Origin: Ignavibacterium sp037440165
GTDB taxonomy: Bacteria > Bacteroidota > Ignavibacteria > Ignavibacteriales > Ignavibacteriaceae
DNA: 64,000 nucleotides
Direction of reading: 5' to 3'
Assembly: GCF_037440165.1 (NCBI RefSeq)
Contig: NZ_JBBIUQ010000002.1
Location: 130,957-194,956 of the forward strand
Part shown: positions 44,547 to 54,017 of the stretch, one piece after another
Position numbering within the stretch: position 1 is the stretch's first letter
Layout: each line of letters begins with the position of its first letter
Notes under the pieces: model-generated
Told to the model about the DNA's origin: nothing
Database searches by the model: none
What the model saw: the letters and a program-made list of their open reading frames with translations, nothing else
Made by a program: the position numbers and the translations under genes

Positions 44547-47500
44547 ATGAAAAAACTACTTACTTCTCTTTTCATTCTAATTTTTGTGGGGATAGGTTTC
44601 TCGCAGGTTACCACTCTGTGGGAGAAATCTGCTGCTAATGCAAGTCTTCCAAGTTGGTTTTCAACAACACTTAGTACTGAAAGAGGATTTGGTTATGGTC
44701 TGGTTAATGGAAATCATCGTCTTTACATTCCAAGCCGCAATGTTGGAAACTTCATTTACATATACAACGCTCTTACCGGTGACTCAGTTGGAACACTCTC
44801 AAATGCCGGAATGACCGGAGGTACATTTCCAATAAATGATGTCGGGGTTTCAAATGATGGAGTAATTTTCGTTTGTAACCTGACAACAAATGCAAACACA
44901 AGTCCGTTCAAAGTTTACAGATATTCTACAGAGTTAGATACTCCTGTTGTGGTAATTAATTATACTGCCACTGCTGCTGCACGCTTAGGAGACAAGTTCA
45001 CAGTAACCGGTTCAGCTTCAGACAAATCACTAACTATTTGGGCTGCATCAGCTAACACACAGGAATTGTATAAGTTCACTACCACAGATAACGGTACTAC
45101 CTTCACCGCAAGCATCATTCCTTTGGGAGGACTTTCTGGTACTTCTTTTGGCTCAGCTTCAGTTGGTCCGATTGATTCAAATTTTTATTGGAATGCAACA
45201 GGATTAAATCCAAATAAATATAATGCTGATGGCTCAGTTGTTGAGACTGTCCCGGGTTCCGTAGTTGTAACTGGTTCTAATTCAATCAGATACTTAACAA
45301 AAATTATTGGCGATGAATATTTTGTAACCTTTGCTTTTGGAAGCGGTAATGAAAATGGAAGAGTTGTTAAAGTACCTGGCGGTGATCCTGCTCTTGCAAC
45401 ACTGGTTGGAACAACAACAACTTTAGGAACTAATACAAATGGGATCGGTGCTGGTGATGTTGAAGTTAGAAAATTAAGTAAATATCTATATCAGGTTTTT
45501 GTATTAAGTTCAAACAATGGATTTGGTGCTTATCAGGTTGACTTAACACCAACACTCTCGGGAGATTATTACATTGGTGCACCAGGAACTGGTCCTAGTG
45601 GTTCTAATCCTAATTTTGCTACATTAGGCGAAGCATTCGATGTTATTTATGATGCAACAATTGCAGGAGATTGTAATTTCTATATTACAAGTGATATAAC
45701 TGAGCCAAATATCGGAAGTGGAATTGGTTTAGCAAAGGATCCTGGTGCTTTTAACTTAACTTTCAAACCATTTACAGGAGTTCAACCAGTAATTACACTT
45801 AACTACCCGGCAGATGCAAATTCAGGACCTTCCGGTGCTATGATCATCGGAATTCCAACAAGAGGAAATATTTCCTGGGATAGTTTGAAAACTACCAGAA
45901 ATATTGTCATCGATGGTTCAAATACAGTTGGAGGAACGACGAGAGATTTAACATTCCAGACAGCTTTAACTGCTCATCGAAATGCTATGCCGTTAGTGAT
46001 TGTCGGCGATGTTGCAAACATTGTAGTTAAAAACACAAATATTTATTACAGACCACAAACTGTAAGCACAGCAGGAAACTTGTTTATTGGTGCTGTAATG
46101 GTTCGTTCAAGAAATTATCTTGGACAAGATTGGGTTCCTCACGATATTGTTTTCGAAAACAATCATCTGAGTGGAAACTTTGATGGAGTAGCACAAAATG
46201 CGCAAGGTTATGGTTGTTTTCAGAGCACTACTCCATTACCTGCTACTTATCCGTATAATATTACACTCAACGGAAACCTTATTGAAGGTAAAAGAAGAGG
46301 CGTTGCATTATACAGAGCAGGGAGCCATACTATTTCAAACAATGAGATAAAGCTTAACCAAAATATTGCTGCTAATACTACAAATGAAGCCATATATGCA
46401 GTTGATGTTGATACAGGTTCTGTAGTAAATATTTACAACAATAAAATTTCACAGGTTTCTTCAATCACTAATGCTGCAAGCAGTGGTAATGCAGCAATCA
46501 GCATAGAAACTTTTGGAACATATAATGTTTACAATAATTTCATTTATGGGTTCAATCTTACTGCGACTAATCCAACAGCATATTTGTATGGTATAAAAAA
46601 TTCATCTGCCAACGCAACTTTGAACTGCTATTTCAACTCTATTCATATGAATGATATTTCCGTTTCCGGAACAATCACCTATAATGGATTACTGATTTCA
46701 AATGGAACTAACGATATTAAAAACAATATAGTTGTTTCAAGTGAGCAGGATTTTGTTTCTTACTGCATCAACAGACCAGGAACAACAGGTACACTTACAT
46801 CTGATTATAACGACTTTTATGCTGTCAGCTCTACAAATGGTAATGTTGGTTTTTGGAACACTGCAGCAACACAATCATTAATTGACTGGCAAACTGCTTC
46901 AGGACAAGATGCAAACAGTATCAATGCAGATCCATTATTTGTTTCCGGAACAGATTTACACTTATCCTCATTATCCACTCCTGTGCTTGGAGAAGGTGTA
47001 GCAATTCCCGGTATTACGACTGACTTTGATGGTGAAACCCGAGATTCAATTCCTGAAATTGGTGCTGATGAATTCCCAGGAATAATTCCTGTTGAATTGA
47101 CTTCTTTTGCAGCTAATGTTTCAGATGGAAAAGTTAAGCTTTCCTGGACTACAGCTTCAGAAAAGAATAACCGCGGATTTGAAATACAGAGAAGTAATGG
47201 TAGTGAGTTTAGTACTTTGACTTTTGTTGAAGGAAAAGGAACTACAACAGAAAGACAATCATACAGCTTTGTTGATGATAATCCGGGATTTGGAGTTGTT
47301 AAGTATCGCCTGAAACAGATTGATTTCAATGGAACATACACTTATTCAAATGTAATTGAGGTTGATGTTACATCACCAATGACTTTTGATCTCGCACAGA
47401 ACTATCCAAATCCGTTCAATCCAACAACTACAATCAGATATACAATTGCAAAAGCTGCAAATGTGAGTCTGGTTATTTACAATGTACTAGGCGAAGAAAT

Positions 47501-47645
47501 TCTTACACTTGTCAATAATCAGTTCACTGAACCGGGTATTTACAATGTAGTTTTCGATGCATCAAATCTTGCAAGTGGAACTTATATCTACAGATTAACA
47601 GCTGATGAATTTGTAATGACAAAGAAGATGGTTCTTACTAAGTAA
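44547..47645 (+). CDS. secreted protein with beta-propeller-like and parallel beta-helix parts and a type IX sorting domain
   Basis: The 1032-residue protein has a signal peptide (MKKLLTSLFILIFVGIGFSQ). Residues about 25-345 form repeated strands of propeller character. Residues about 370-840 are a right-handed parallel beta-helix rich in N and G turns (IVIDGSNTVGG; YNITLNGNLIEGKRRGVALYRAGSHTISNNEI). The last 180 residues hold an Ig-like domain (VELTSFAANVSDGKVKLSWTTASEKNNRGFEIQ) and the C-terminal sorting domain (FDLAQNYPNPFNPTTTIRYTI up to MVLTK). So it is a type IX secretion cargo, probably held at the cell surface. Its role could be adhesion or polysaccharide binding; no catalytic motif is seen. 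Confidence 0.9.
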   Translation: MKKLLTSLFILIFVGIGFSQVTTLWEKSAANASLPSWFSTTLSTERGFGYGLVNGNHRLYIPSRNVGNFIYIYNALTGDSVGTLSNAGMTGGTFPINDVGVSNDGVIFVCNLTTNANTSPFKVYRYSTELDTPVVVINYTATAAARLGDKFTVTGSASDKSLTIWAASANTQELYKFTTTDNGTTFTASIIPLGGLSGTSFGSASVGPIDSNFYWNATGLNPNKYNADGSVVETVPGSVVVTGSNSIRYLTKIIGDEYFVTFAFGSGNENGRVVKVPGGDPALATLVGTTTTLGTNTNGIGAGDVEVRKLSKYLYQVFVLSSNNGFGAYQVDLTPTLSGDYYIGAPGTGPSGSNPNFATLGEAFDVIYDATIAGDCNFYITSDITEPNIGSGIGLAKDPGAFNLTFKPFTGVQPVITLNYPADANSGPSGAMIIGIPTRGNISWDSLKTTRNIVIDGSNTVGGTTRDLTFQTALTAHRNAMPLVIVGDVANIVVKNTNIYYRPQTVSTAGNLFIGAVMVRSRNYLGQDWVPHDIVFENNHLSGNFDGVAQNAQGYGCFQSTTPLPATYPYNITLNGNLIEGKRRGVALYRAGSHTISNNEIKLNQNIAANTTNEAIYAVDVDTGSVVNIYNNKISQVSSITNAASSGNAAISIETFGTYNVYNNFIYGFNLTATNPTAYLYGIKNSSANATLNCYFNSIHMNDISVSGTITYNGLLISNGTNDIKNNIVVSSEQDFVSYCINRPGTTGTLTSDYNDFYAVSSTNGNVGFWNTAATQSLIDWQTASGQDANSINADPLFVSGTDLHLSSLSTPVLGEGVAIPGITTDFDGETRDSIPEIGADEFPGIIPVELTSFAANVSDGKVKLSWTTASEKNNRGFEIQRSNGSEFSTLTFVEGKGTTTERQSYSFVDDNPGFGVVKYRLKQIDFNGTYTYSNVIEVDVTSPMTFDLAQNYPNPFNPTTTIRYTIAKAANVSLVIYNVLGEEILTLVNNQFTEPGIYNVVFDASNLASGTYIYRLTADEFVMTKKMVLTK

Positions 47646-47657
47646 GAAATAGAGTTT

Positions 47658-47695
47658 CTGCAGCACTTGTGAATTATTTGTGCTGCAAGTTTTTA
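47658..47695 (+). terminator. intrinsic terminator of the sorted beta-helix gene
   Basis: GCAGCAC (47660-47666) pairs with GTGCTGC (47680-47686) and is followed by AAGTTTTTATT. Confidence 0.8.
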
Positions 47696-47704
47696 TTCAT
47701 AACA

Positions 47705-47729
47705 AAAGGCGAGTTCAATACTCGCCTTT
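47705..47729. terminator. second hairpin, bidirectional terminator
   Basis: AAAGGCGAGT (47705-47714) pairs perfectly with ACTCGCCTTT (47720-47729) around a 5-base loop. It can end transcripts of both convergent genes, including the S9 peptidase on the minus strand. Confidence 0.8.
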
Positions 47730-47753
47730 ATTATTTATTGAATTAGTATAGTT

Positions 47754-49700
47754 CTAATTTTTCAGAAGATACTTCTCAAAGAACATAACTTCAGACCAAA
47801 AGTAAAAATCACGATTTGTTTTTTTCCTGAAACCATGTCCTTCATCTTTTGCAAGGAGATACCAGACTTCCCCGCCATTGTTTCTGACTTCCTTAACTAT
47901 TTGCTCCGCTTCAGTGTATGGAACACGAGGATCATTCAGACCTTGAACAACAAATAATGGTTTGGTGATTTTATTTGCATTTGTTGTTGGTGAAATTTTA
48001 ATTAAAAATTCCTTCATCTCAGGAATTCGTTCATCACCATATTCAACTCTTCGTAAATCTCTTCTGTAATCCTGAGTGTTATTAAGAAAAGTAACAAAGT
48101 TGCTGATCCCCACAATATCAACAGCACATCTTAATCTTTCATTAAAATGAGTCATTGATGCCAGTACCATATAACCTCCGTAAGAGCCTCCTTTAACAGC
48201 CACACGCTTGGAATCAAATTCCGGCTGCTTTTCAATCCAGTCCAAAAGTTTTCCAATATCTTTAACAGAATTTTCTCTGTTGTACCAGTTATCGAGTTGC
48301 AAATAAGTTTTACCATAACCTGACGAACCACGTACATTCGGTTCGATTACTGCAATGCCCATTTCATTTAAATAAAATTGAATAATAGGATCGAAAGATG
48401 GTCGCGACTGACCTTCAGGTCCACCGTGAATATCAATTATTACTGGAAATGGTCCGTTTCCTTTTGGCTTATAAACAAATGCAGGAATCATTCTCGGTTT
48501 GCCATCAGTTGAGTCGAATGTTTCATAATGTATTAACTCAGGTGTGATAAAGTTTTTAGTGTTTAAGCCTCCAACTTCACTAAATGTCCATCGCTGTAAT
48601 GAGTTATCTGAAAGATCAAGAACAAAAACATCAGAAGGATTTGCAGGTGTATTCAGAGTGAGAGCTAATTTATTGCCGTCGTCATTAAACTCTAACCCAA
48701 AGACTAATCCGGGTGGAATTTTATCAATCTGTTTGTAAGAATAATCTTTTGTATTCAAAATAAAAAGTTTCGAGAGTCCATCTTCATTTACAGTAAAAGC
48801 AAGTTTATCTCCCTGTGCCGATAATTCAATTGATTCAACATCCCATTTAAGATTTGGAGTAAGAATTTTTTCTTCATTTTTCTCTAAATCATAATATCTG
48901 AGTTGTTTGAATTCGCTATTCTGGTCTGAAGTATAAAACAATCCTTTTCCATCTTTGGAGAAAACTGCACCTCCATAAGCAATTTTATCCTCTGTTGGAT
49001 TAATTTGATTTAGTTTTTTTGATAATAAATCTAACACATAATAATAACTTTCATTTGCTGAAATATTTTTTCTAACTAAGAGTTTTCTATCATCAGGCGA
49101 CCAATCAACTGCAGACCAGGCACCACCTTCACTAAGAACCATTTCTGCTTTATTAGGATTATCAATTTCAGCAATGTAGATGTCCCAATCCTTTCCATTT
49201 CGTTTTGTACTGAAGAATGAAAATTTATTTCCTTTATTGCTCCATCTTACTCCGCCATTGCTTGACTTTCCATCAGTGAGCATTTTATATTCACCATTGT
49301 TTAAAGCGAAAGAATAAATCTGATAGAATTCATTACCACCATTATCTTTTGTGAAAAGGAAGAGATTTCTTTCAACATCCGGACACATTAAAGCACCACC
49401 AACAGGTTCAGTAAAAAATGTTATTTGTTCTCGTGAACTACCAGACATTTTCACTTTATGAATTTGCGATGTTTCTCCAAATCTTGTTGTGATTAGAATT
49501 CCTTCATTGTTGTGAAGCCAATCAGAAAATGATGCAGAACGTGTGCTCTGGTACTGAAAAATTTTATCCTTCACAGATTGAGAAATTTCTGGAATGTTTT
49601 CTAAAACAAGATTACCAATTTCTTTTCGTTCAATCTGTTGTGAAAGTATTGGCAGAGAACAAATTACTGCCAATACTAAGACAAGAGTTTTTAATTTCAT
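47754..49700 (-). CDS. S9 family prolyl oligopeptidase-like peptidase
   Basis: The 648-residue protein has a signal peptide (MKLKTLVLVLAVICSLPILSQ), a seven-bladed propeller (about residues 50-400, with repeats such as GGVRWSNKGNKFSFFSTKRNGKDWDIYI), and an alpha/beta-hydrolase domain. The nucleophile is Ser506 in KGGSYGGYMVLASMT; the acid lies in QGLNDPRVPYTEA and the His in AKDEGHGFRKKTNRD. All three are present, so it should be an active exported peptidase that removes dipeptides or cleaves peptides. It lacks a type IX sorting domain, so it is probably periplasmic. A terminator hairpin abuts its ribosome-binding site. Confidence 0.94.
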   Translation of the reverse strand: MKLKTLVLVLAVICSLPILSQQIERKEIGNLVLENIPEISQSVKDKIFQYQSTRSASFSDWLHNNEGILITTRFGETSQIHKVKMSGSSREQITFFTEPVGGALMCPDVERNLFLFTKDNGGNEFYQIYSFALNNGEYKMLTDGKSSNGGVRWSNKGNKFSFFSTKRNGKDWDIYIAEIDNPNKAEMVLSEGGAWSAVDWSPDDRKLLVRKNISANESYYYVLDLLSKKLNQINPTEDKIAYGGAVFSKDGKGLFYTSDQNSEFKQLRYYDLEKNEEKILTPNLKWDVESIELSAQGDKLAFTVNEDGLSKLFILNTKDYSYKQIDKIPPGLVFGLEFNDDGNKLALTLNTPANPSDVFVLDLSDNSLQRWTFSEVGGLNTKNFITPELIHYETFDSTDGKPRMIPAFVYKPKGNGPFPVIIDIHGGPEGQSRPSFDPIIQFYLNEMGIAVIEPNVRGSSGYGKTYLQLDNWYNRENSVKDIGKLLDWIEKQPEFDSKRVAVKGGSYGGYMVLASMTHFNERLRCAVDIVGISNFVTFLNNTQDYRRDLRRVEYGDERIPEMKEFLIKISPTTNANKITKPLFVVQGLNDPRVPYTEAEQIVKEVRNNGGEVWYLLAKDEGHGFRKKTNRDFYFWSEVMFFEKYLLKN

Positions 49701-49712
49701 TTTACTTACTCC

Positions 49713-49760
49713 TAAAAAAAATCGCTTTCGGAAAAATTAAATAATAATCCCGAAAGCGAT
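49713..49760 (-). terminator. intrinsic terminator directly ahead of the S9 peptidase
   Basis: ATCGCTTTCGG (49721-49731) and CCGAAAGCGAT (49750-49760) form a perfect 11-bp stem. On the minus strand a run of T (49720-49714) follows and touches the AGGAG ribosome-binding site of the S9 gene. It ends the transcript of the small membrane protein upstream. Confidence 0.85.
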
Positions 49761-49779
49761 GAAGAAAAAATTAAATCAT

Positions 49780-50070
49780 TTAGCTTGAATAATTCATATT
49801 ATAACTGCTAAAGAAAGAAGCAATGAAACTCCACATAGCAGCAAAAAATATTATAAGCAGAATAATCATAATTAGTGCAAATAGTAAAGATGCTTGTGCC
49901 CAGTTTTTTTTACTTGGATGAGTATCTCCTCCAAAAGCCCAAACGAACAGCATTATAAAACCAACTAAAGGGATTGCCTGAATCAGGAAAGTTATCAGCC
50001 AGTCTCCAATTGTCATTGGTTTATATTGTGGTTGTAAACTGCTTTGATTAAACTGGTTCATTTGATCCAT
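49780..50070 (-). CDS. small two-span membrane protein
   Basis: The 96-residue protein has a Q/N-rich start (MDQMNQFNQSSLQPQYKP), a motif MTIGDWLITFLIQAIPLVGFIMLFVWAFG, a loop with HPSKKNWAQASLLFA and a second hydrophobic stretch with many I and F residues. The GDWL and loop pattern recur in small uncharacterised bacterial membrane proteins, but no function is known. AGGAGG lies just upstream of the ATG. A terminator separates it from the S9 peptidase. Confidence 0.8.
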   Translation of the reverse strand: MDQMNQFNQSSLQPQYKPMTIGDWLITFLIQAIPLVGFIMLFVWAFGGDTHPSKKNWAQASLLFALIMIILLIIFFAAMWSFIASFFSSYNMNYSS

Positions 50071-50355
50071 AAAACCTCCTAAAGATTTGTGAAAGTTATT
50101 CTAAATTTATCTTATAAATTCTTTTATCACAACAAAAATCATAAATAATTCATTATAAGCAAATATCATTATCAACTTAAGATTTTCTTAAAAGTGGAAA
50201 AATTAAAGTAAATCAATTTTCAGTAATGAAATTCACTATTAAAAGTCTTGCTAAAACCCTTAAAAATATAAAATTATTGCTGGTATTATTATTGGGAAAA
50301 CCTTGTGAATAAATCAAGCTGATAATAACTAATAATAATATTTAACGGTAAAACA

Positions 50356-53300
50356 ATGGATAGAAAAAAAGTAACAATTGATGGTAACGAAGCCGCAGCG
50401 TATGTGGCATATAATACAAACGAGGTAGTGGCAATATATCCAATTACTCCCTCATCAAACATGGCAGAATGGTGTGATGCCTGGTCTGCAGTTGGAAAGA
50501 AAAACATTTGGGGAATTGTTCCTCAGGTTACAGAAATGCAAAGCGAAGGTGGTGCATCTGGTGCAGTTCACGGTGCATTACAAAGTGGTGCTTTAACAAC
50601 TACATTTACTGCTTCGCAAGGTTTGCTTTTAATGATTCCTAACATGTACAAAATAGCCGGCGAACTTACACCAACAGTGTTTCATGTCTCCGCGCGAGCT
50701 ATTGCAGCACAAGCTCTTTCAATATTTGGTGATCACTCTGATGTAATGTCAGTACGTCAAACCGGATTTGCATTATTATCTTCTGGTTCAGTTCAGGAAG
50801 TAATGGATTTTGCTCTTATTGCACAGGCAGCTACACTTGAATCAAGAATTCCATTCCTTCATTTCTTTGATGGATTCAGAACATCTCACGAAGTTCAAAA
50901 AATTGAAGAGCTTTCTGCTGAAGATATGAAATCGATGATCGATGATAAACTTGTAATTGAACACAGGAAAAGAGCTTTATCTCCCGATCATCCATTTATC
51001 AGAGGAACTGCACAAAATCCTGATGTTTATTTCCAAGGAAGAGAAACTGTTAATCCATTTTACGCTGCTTGTCCGGAAGTTGTACAAAAGCAAATGGATA
51101 AGTTCGCTAATTTAACAGGCAGACAATACCATCTGTTTGATTATGTTGGAGCACCAGATGCAGAGAGAATAATTATTCTTATGGGTTCAGGAACTCAGAC
51201 AGTTGAAGAAACAGTTGAATATCTTGTTGCTAAGGGTGAAAAGATTGGTGTAATTAAAGTAAGATTATACAGACCTTTCTCTGTTGATCATTTTATCAAA
51301 GCATTACCCAAAACCACAAAGTCAATTGCTGTATTAGACAGAACAAAAGAACCCGGTTCAGCAGGCGAACCATTGTATCTTGATGTTGTGAATGCAATTT
51401 CAGAAAAATATATGAATGGTGAATTAGGATTTGCTTATCCTAAAATTATCGGTGGAAGATATGGCTTATCTTCAAAGGAATTTACACCCGGAATGATTAA
51501 ATCTGTCTTGGATAATCTTGCATCAGATAAACCTAAAAATCATTTTACAGTTGGTATAATTGACGATGTATCAAACACAAGTTTAGATTTTGACTCCAAC
51601 TTTTCAGTTGAAGCACCGGAAACTTTCCGAGGTAAATTTTATGGTCTTGGAGCAGATGGAACAGTTGGTGCCAATAAAAATTCAATTAAGATTATTGGTG
51701 AAGGAACTGATTATTTTGCTCAGGGATATTTTGTTTATGATTCAAAAAAATCTGGTTCAATTACTATTTCACACCTCAGGTTTGGTCCCAGGCCAATCAA
51801 ATCAACTTATCTTATAAGCAAAGCAAACTTTATTGCCTGCCATCAACAAGTATTTCTTGAAAAGATGGATATGCTTGAAGATGCGATTGAAGGCTCAACT
51901 TTCCTGTTGAATACTAAAGTGCCAATAGAGCAAGCTTGGGAATCATTACCGGAGAAGGTTCAGAAAGATCTTATTGATAAGAAAATGAAGTTTTACATTA
52001 TTGATGCTTACAAAGTCGCGCAGGAAACAGGAATGGGTGTAAGAATAAATACGATAATGCAAACTTGCTTCTTTGCAATTTCTAATATTTTCCCGAAAGA
52101 ACAGGCAATAGGATTAATTAAAGATGCAATCAAGAAAACTTATGGAGCCAAAGGTGATAAAATAGTTCAGATGAATTTTGAGGCAGTTGATAAAACTCTT
52201 AATAATCTGTTTGAAATTCCTGTTCCGAATAAAATTACTAGTAAAGCTCAATTGCAACCGCCGGTAACTCCAAACGCTCCTGAATTTGTGAAAGAAGTTT
52301 TAGGAAAAATTATTGCAGGAAAAGGTGATTTGATTCCCGTAAGCAAAATGCCCATTGATGGAACTTATCCTTCTGCAAGTGCAAGATGGGAAAAAAGGAA
52401 TATCGCTCTTGAAGTTCCTATTTGGGATCCTGAAACCTGTATCCAATGTAACAAATGCGTAATGGTTTGTCCGCATGCAACAATAAGAGCAAAAGTGTAT
52501 GAAGAAAAATATCTTGAAGGAGCACCTGAAACATTCAAGTCAACAAAGTTTAAAGCAAAAGATTATGGTGAAGGACTTCTTTATACTTTACAGGTTGCAG
52601 TAGAAGATTGCACAGGATGCGGTTTGTGTGTTGATGTTTGCCCCGCGAAGAATAAGAAAGAAACAAAGCTTAAAGCAATCAATATGGCTGAACAGTTACC
52701 GCTTCGTGAGAAAGAAAGAGCTAACTGGGATTTCTTTATCAACATTCCTGATTTGGACAGAAGAAAAGTTGCAGTATCAAAAGTTAAAGACTCACAATTT
52801 CTTGAGCCGCTGTTTGAATTTTCAGGAGCTTGTTCCGGATGCGGTGAAACTCCCTATGTAAAACTTGTAAGTCAATTGTTTGGTGACAGAGCAATTATTG
52901 CAAACGCAACAGGTTGTTCTTCAATCTATGGTGGAAATCTTCCTACAACTCCCTGGTCAGTAAACAGAGAAGGAAGAGGACCAGCGTGGTCAAATTCTTT
53001 ATTTGAAGATAATGCAGAGTTTGGATTGGGCTTCAGATTAGCAATTAACAAACATCAAAGCCAAGCAATTGATTTGCTTAAAAAATATTCTTCTGATTTA
53101 GGAGACGAGTTGGTTACAGCTTTAATAAATGCTGACCAGAAAGATGAAGCTGGCATTTATGAGCAAAGAGAGAGAGTCGAGATTCTTAAGAAAAAATTAA
53201 GTGAACTTATTAATGCTGGTGCGAATGGAAAAGCATCTGATTTAAACCATTTACTTAGCATTGCTAATTATCTTGTTAAAAAATCAGTCTGGATAATTGG

Positions 53301-53946
53301 TGGTGATGGTTGGGCTTATGATATTGGTTATGGTGGACTTGATCATGTTATTGCAACTGGCGCTAATGTGAATCTTCTTGTGCTTGACACAGAAGTTTAC
53401 TCAAATACAGGCGGACAAAGTTCAAAAGCAACTCCTCGCGGTGCTGTTGCTAAATTTGCTGCTGCAGGAAAACCAGCCGGCAAAAAAGATCTTGGACTTA
53501 TGGCAATGACTTACGGTAATGTTTATGTTGCAAGAGTTGCAATGGGTGCTAATGACCAGCATACACTTCGTGCATTCCTTGAAGCAGAAGCTTATGATGG
53601 CCCATCAATTATAATTGCATACAGTCATTGTATTGCTCACGGAATAAATATGGCAACTGCAATGAATAATCAGAAAGCTGCTGTTGATTCAGGTTACTGG
53701 CCATTGTACAGATATAATCCTGAATTAGCTAAAGAAGGAAAGAATCCTTTCAAACTTGATTCAAAGGGATTAAAGATTCCTCTGAAAGATTATACTTATA
53801 TGGAAACAAGATATAAGATGCTGACGAAATCTCATCCTGACCTTGCAGCAAAACTTATTCAGGAAGCTCAGGAAGATGTGATCAAACGATGGAAAGAATA
53901 TGAACGATTGGCTTCCTGGGATCCACAAAAAGAAATTGTGAACTAA
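50356..53946 (+). CDS. nifJ: pyruvate:ferredoxin (flavodoxin) oxidoreductase
   Basis: The 1196-residue single-chain enzyme joins all domains needed to oxidise pyruvate to acetyl-CoA and CO2 with ferredoxin as acceptor: the pyrimidine-binding domain at the start (NEAAAYVAYNTNEVVAIYPITPSSNMAEWCD), the CoA and gamma domains, an 8-iron ferredoxin domain with CIQCNKCVMVCPH (from Cys695) and CTGCGLCVDVCPAKN, and the C-terminal TPP domain (SGACSGCGETPYVKL; IGGDGWAYDIGYGGLDH). The iron-sulfur and TPP ligands are complete, so anaerobic or low-oxygen pyruvate metabolism is likely. The ATG has no good ribosome-binding site. A dihydroorotate-dehydrogenase-like gene follows after a hairpin, a common neighbour. 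Confidence 0.97.
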   Translation: MDRKKVTIDGNEAAAYVAYNTNEVVAIYPITPSSNMAEWCDAWSAVGKKNIWGIVPQVTEMQSEGGASGAVHGALQSGALTTTFTASQGLLLMIPNMYKIAGELTPTVFHVSARAIAAQALSIFGDHSDVMSVRQTGFALLSSGSVQEVMDFALIAQAATLESRIPFLHFFDGFRTSHEVQKIEELSAEDMKSMIDDKLVIEHRKRALSPDHPFIRGTAQNPDVYFQGRETVNPFYAACPEVVQKQMDKFANLTGRQYHLFDYVGAPDAERIIILMGSGTQTVEETVEYLVAKGEKIGVIKVRLYRPFSVDHFIKALPKTTKSIAVLDRTKEPGSAGEPLYLDVVNAISEKYMNGELGFAYPKIIGGRYGLSSKEFTPGMIKSVLDNLASDKPKNHFTVGIIDDVSNTSLDFDSNFSVEAPETFRGKFYGLGADGTVGANKNSIKIIGEGTDYFAQGYFVYDSKKSGSITISHLRFGPRPIKSTYLISKANFIACHQQVFLEKMDMLEDAIEGSTFLLNTKVPIEQAWESLPEKVQKDLIDKKMKFYIIDAYKVAQETGMGVRINTIMQTCFFAISNIFPKEQAIGLIKDAIKKTYGAKGDKIVQMNFEAVDKTLNNLFEIPVPNKITSKAQLQPPVTPNAPEFVKEVLGKIIAGKGDLIPVSKMPIDGTYPSASARWEKRNIALEVPIWDPETCIQCNKCVMVCPHATIRAKVYEEKYLEGAPETFKSTKFKAKDYGEGLLYTLQVAVEDCTGCGLCVDVCPAKNKKETKLKAINMAEQLPLREKERANWDFFINIPDLDRRKVAVSKVKDSQFLEPLFEFSGACSGCGETPYVKLVSQLFGDRAIIANATGCSSIYGGNLPTTPWSVNREGRGPAWSNSLFEDNAEFGLGFRLAINKHQSQAIDLLKKYSSDLGDELVTALINADQKDEAGIYEQRERVEILKKKLSELINAGANGKASDLNHLLSIANYLVKKSVWIIGGDGWAYDIGYGGLDHVIATGANVNLLVLDTEVYSNTGGQSSKATPRGAVAKFAAAGKPAGKKDLGLMAMTYGNVYVARVAMGANDQHTLRAFLEAEAYDGPSIIIAYSHCIAHGINMATAMNNQKAAVDSGYWPLYRYNPELAKEGKNPFKLDSKGLKIPLKDYTYMETRYKMLTKSHPDLAAKLIQEAQEDVIKRWKEYERLASWDPQKEIVN

Positions 53947-53960
53947 AAAAGGAAAATTGA

Positions 53961-53980
53961 AGCGTGGCATTTGCCACGCT
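53961..53980. other. intercistronic hairpin between nifJ and the DHOD-like gene
   Basis: AGCGTGGCA (53961-53969) and TGCCACGCT (53972-53980) form a perfect 9-bp stem with a 2-base loop. No T-run follows on the plus strand, so it is more likely an RNA processing or stability element than a terminator. Confidence 0.7.
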
Positions 53981-54017
53981 GATTATAAGTTTATTGAAAA
54001 AATCAGAAGGAATGAAA

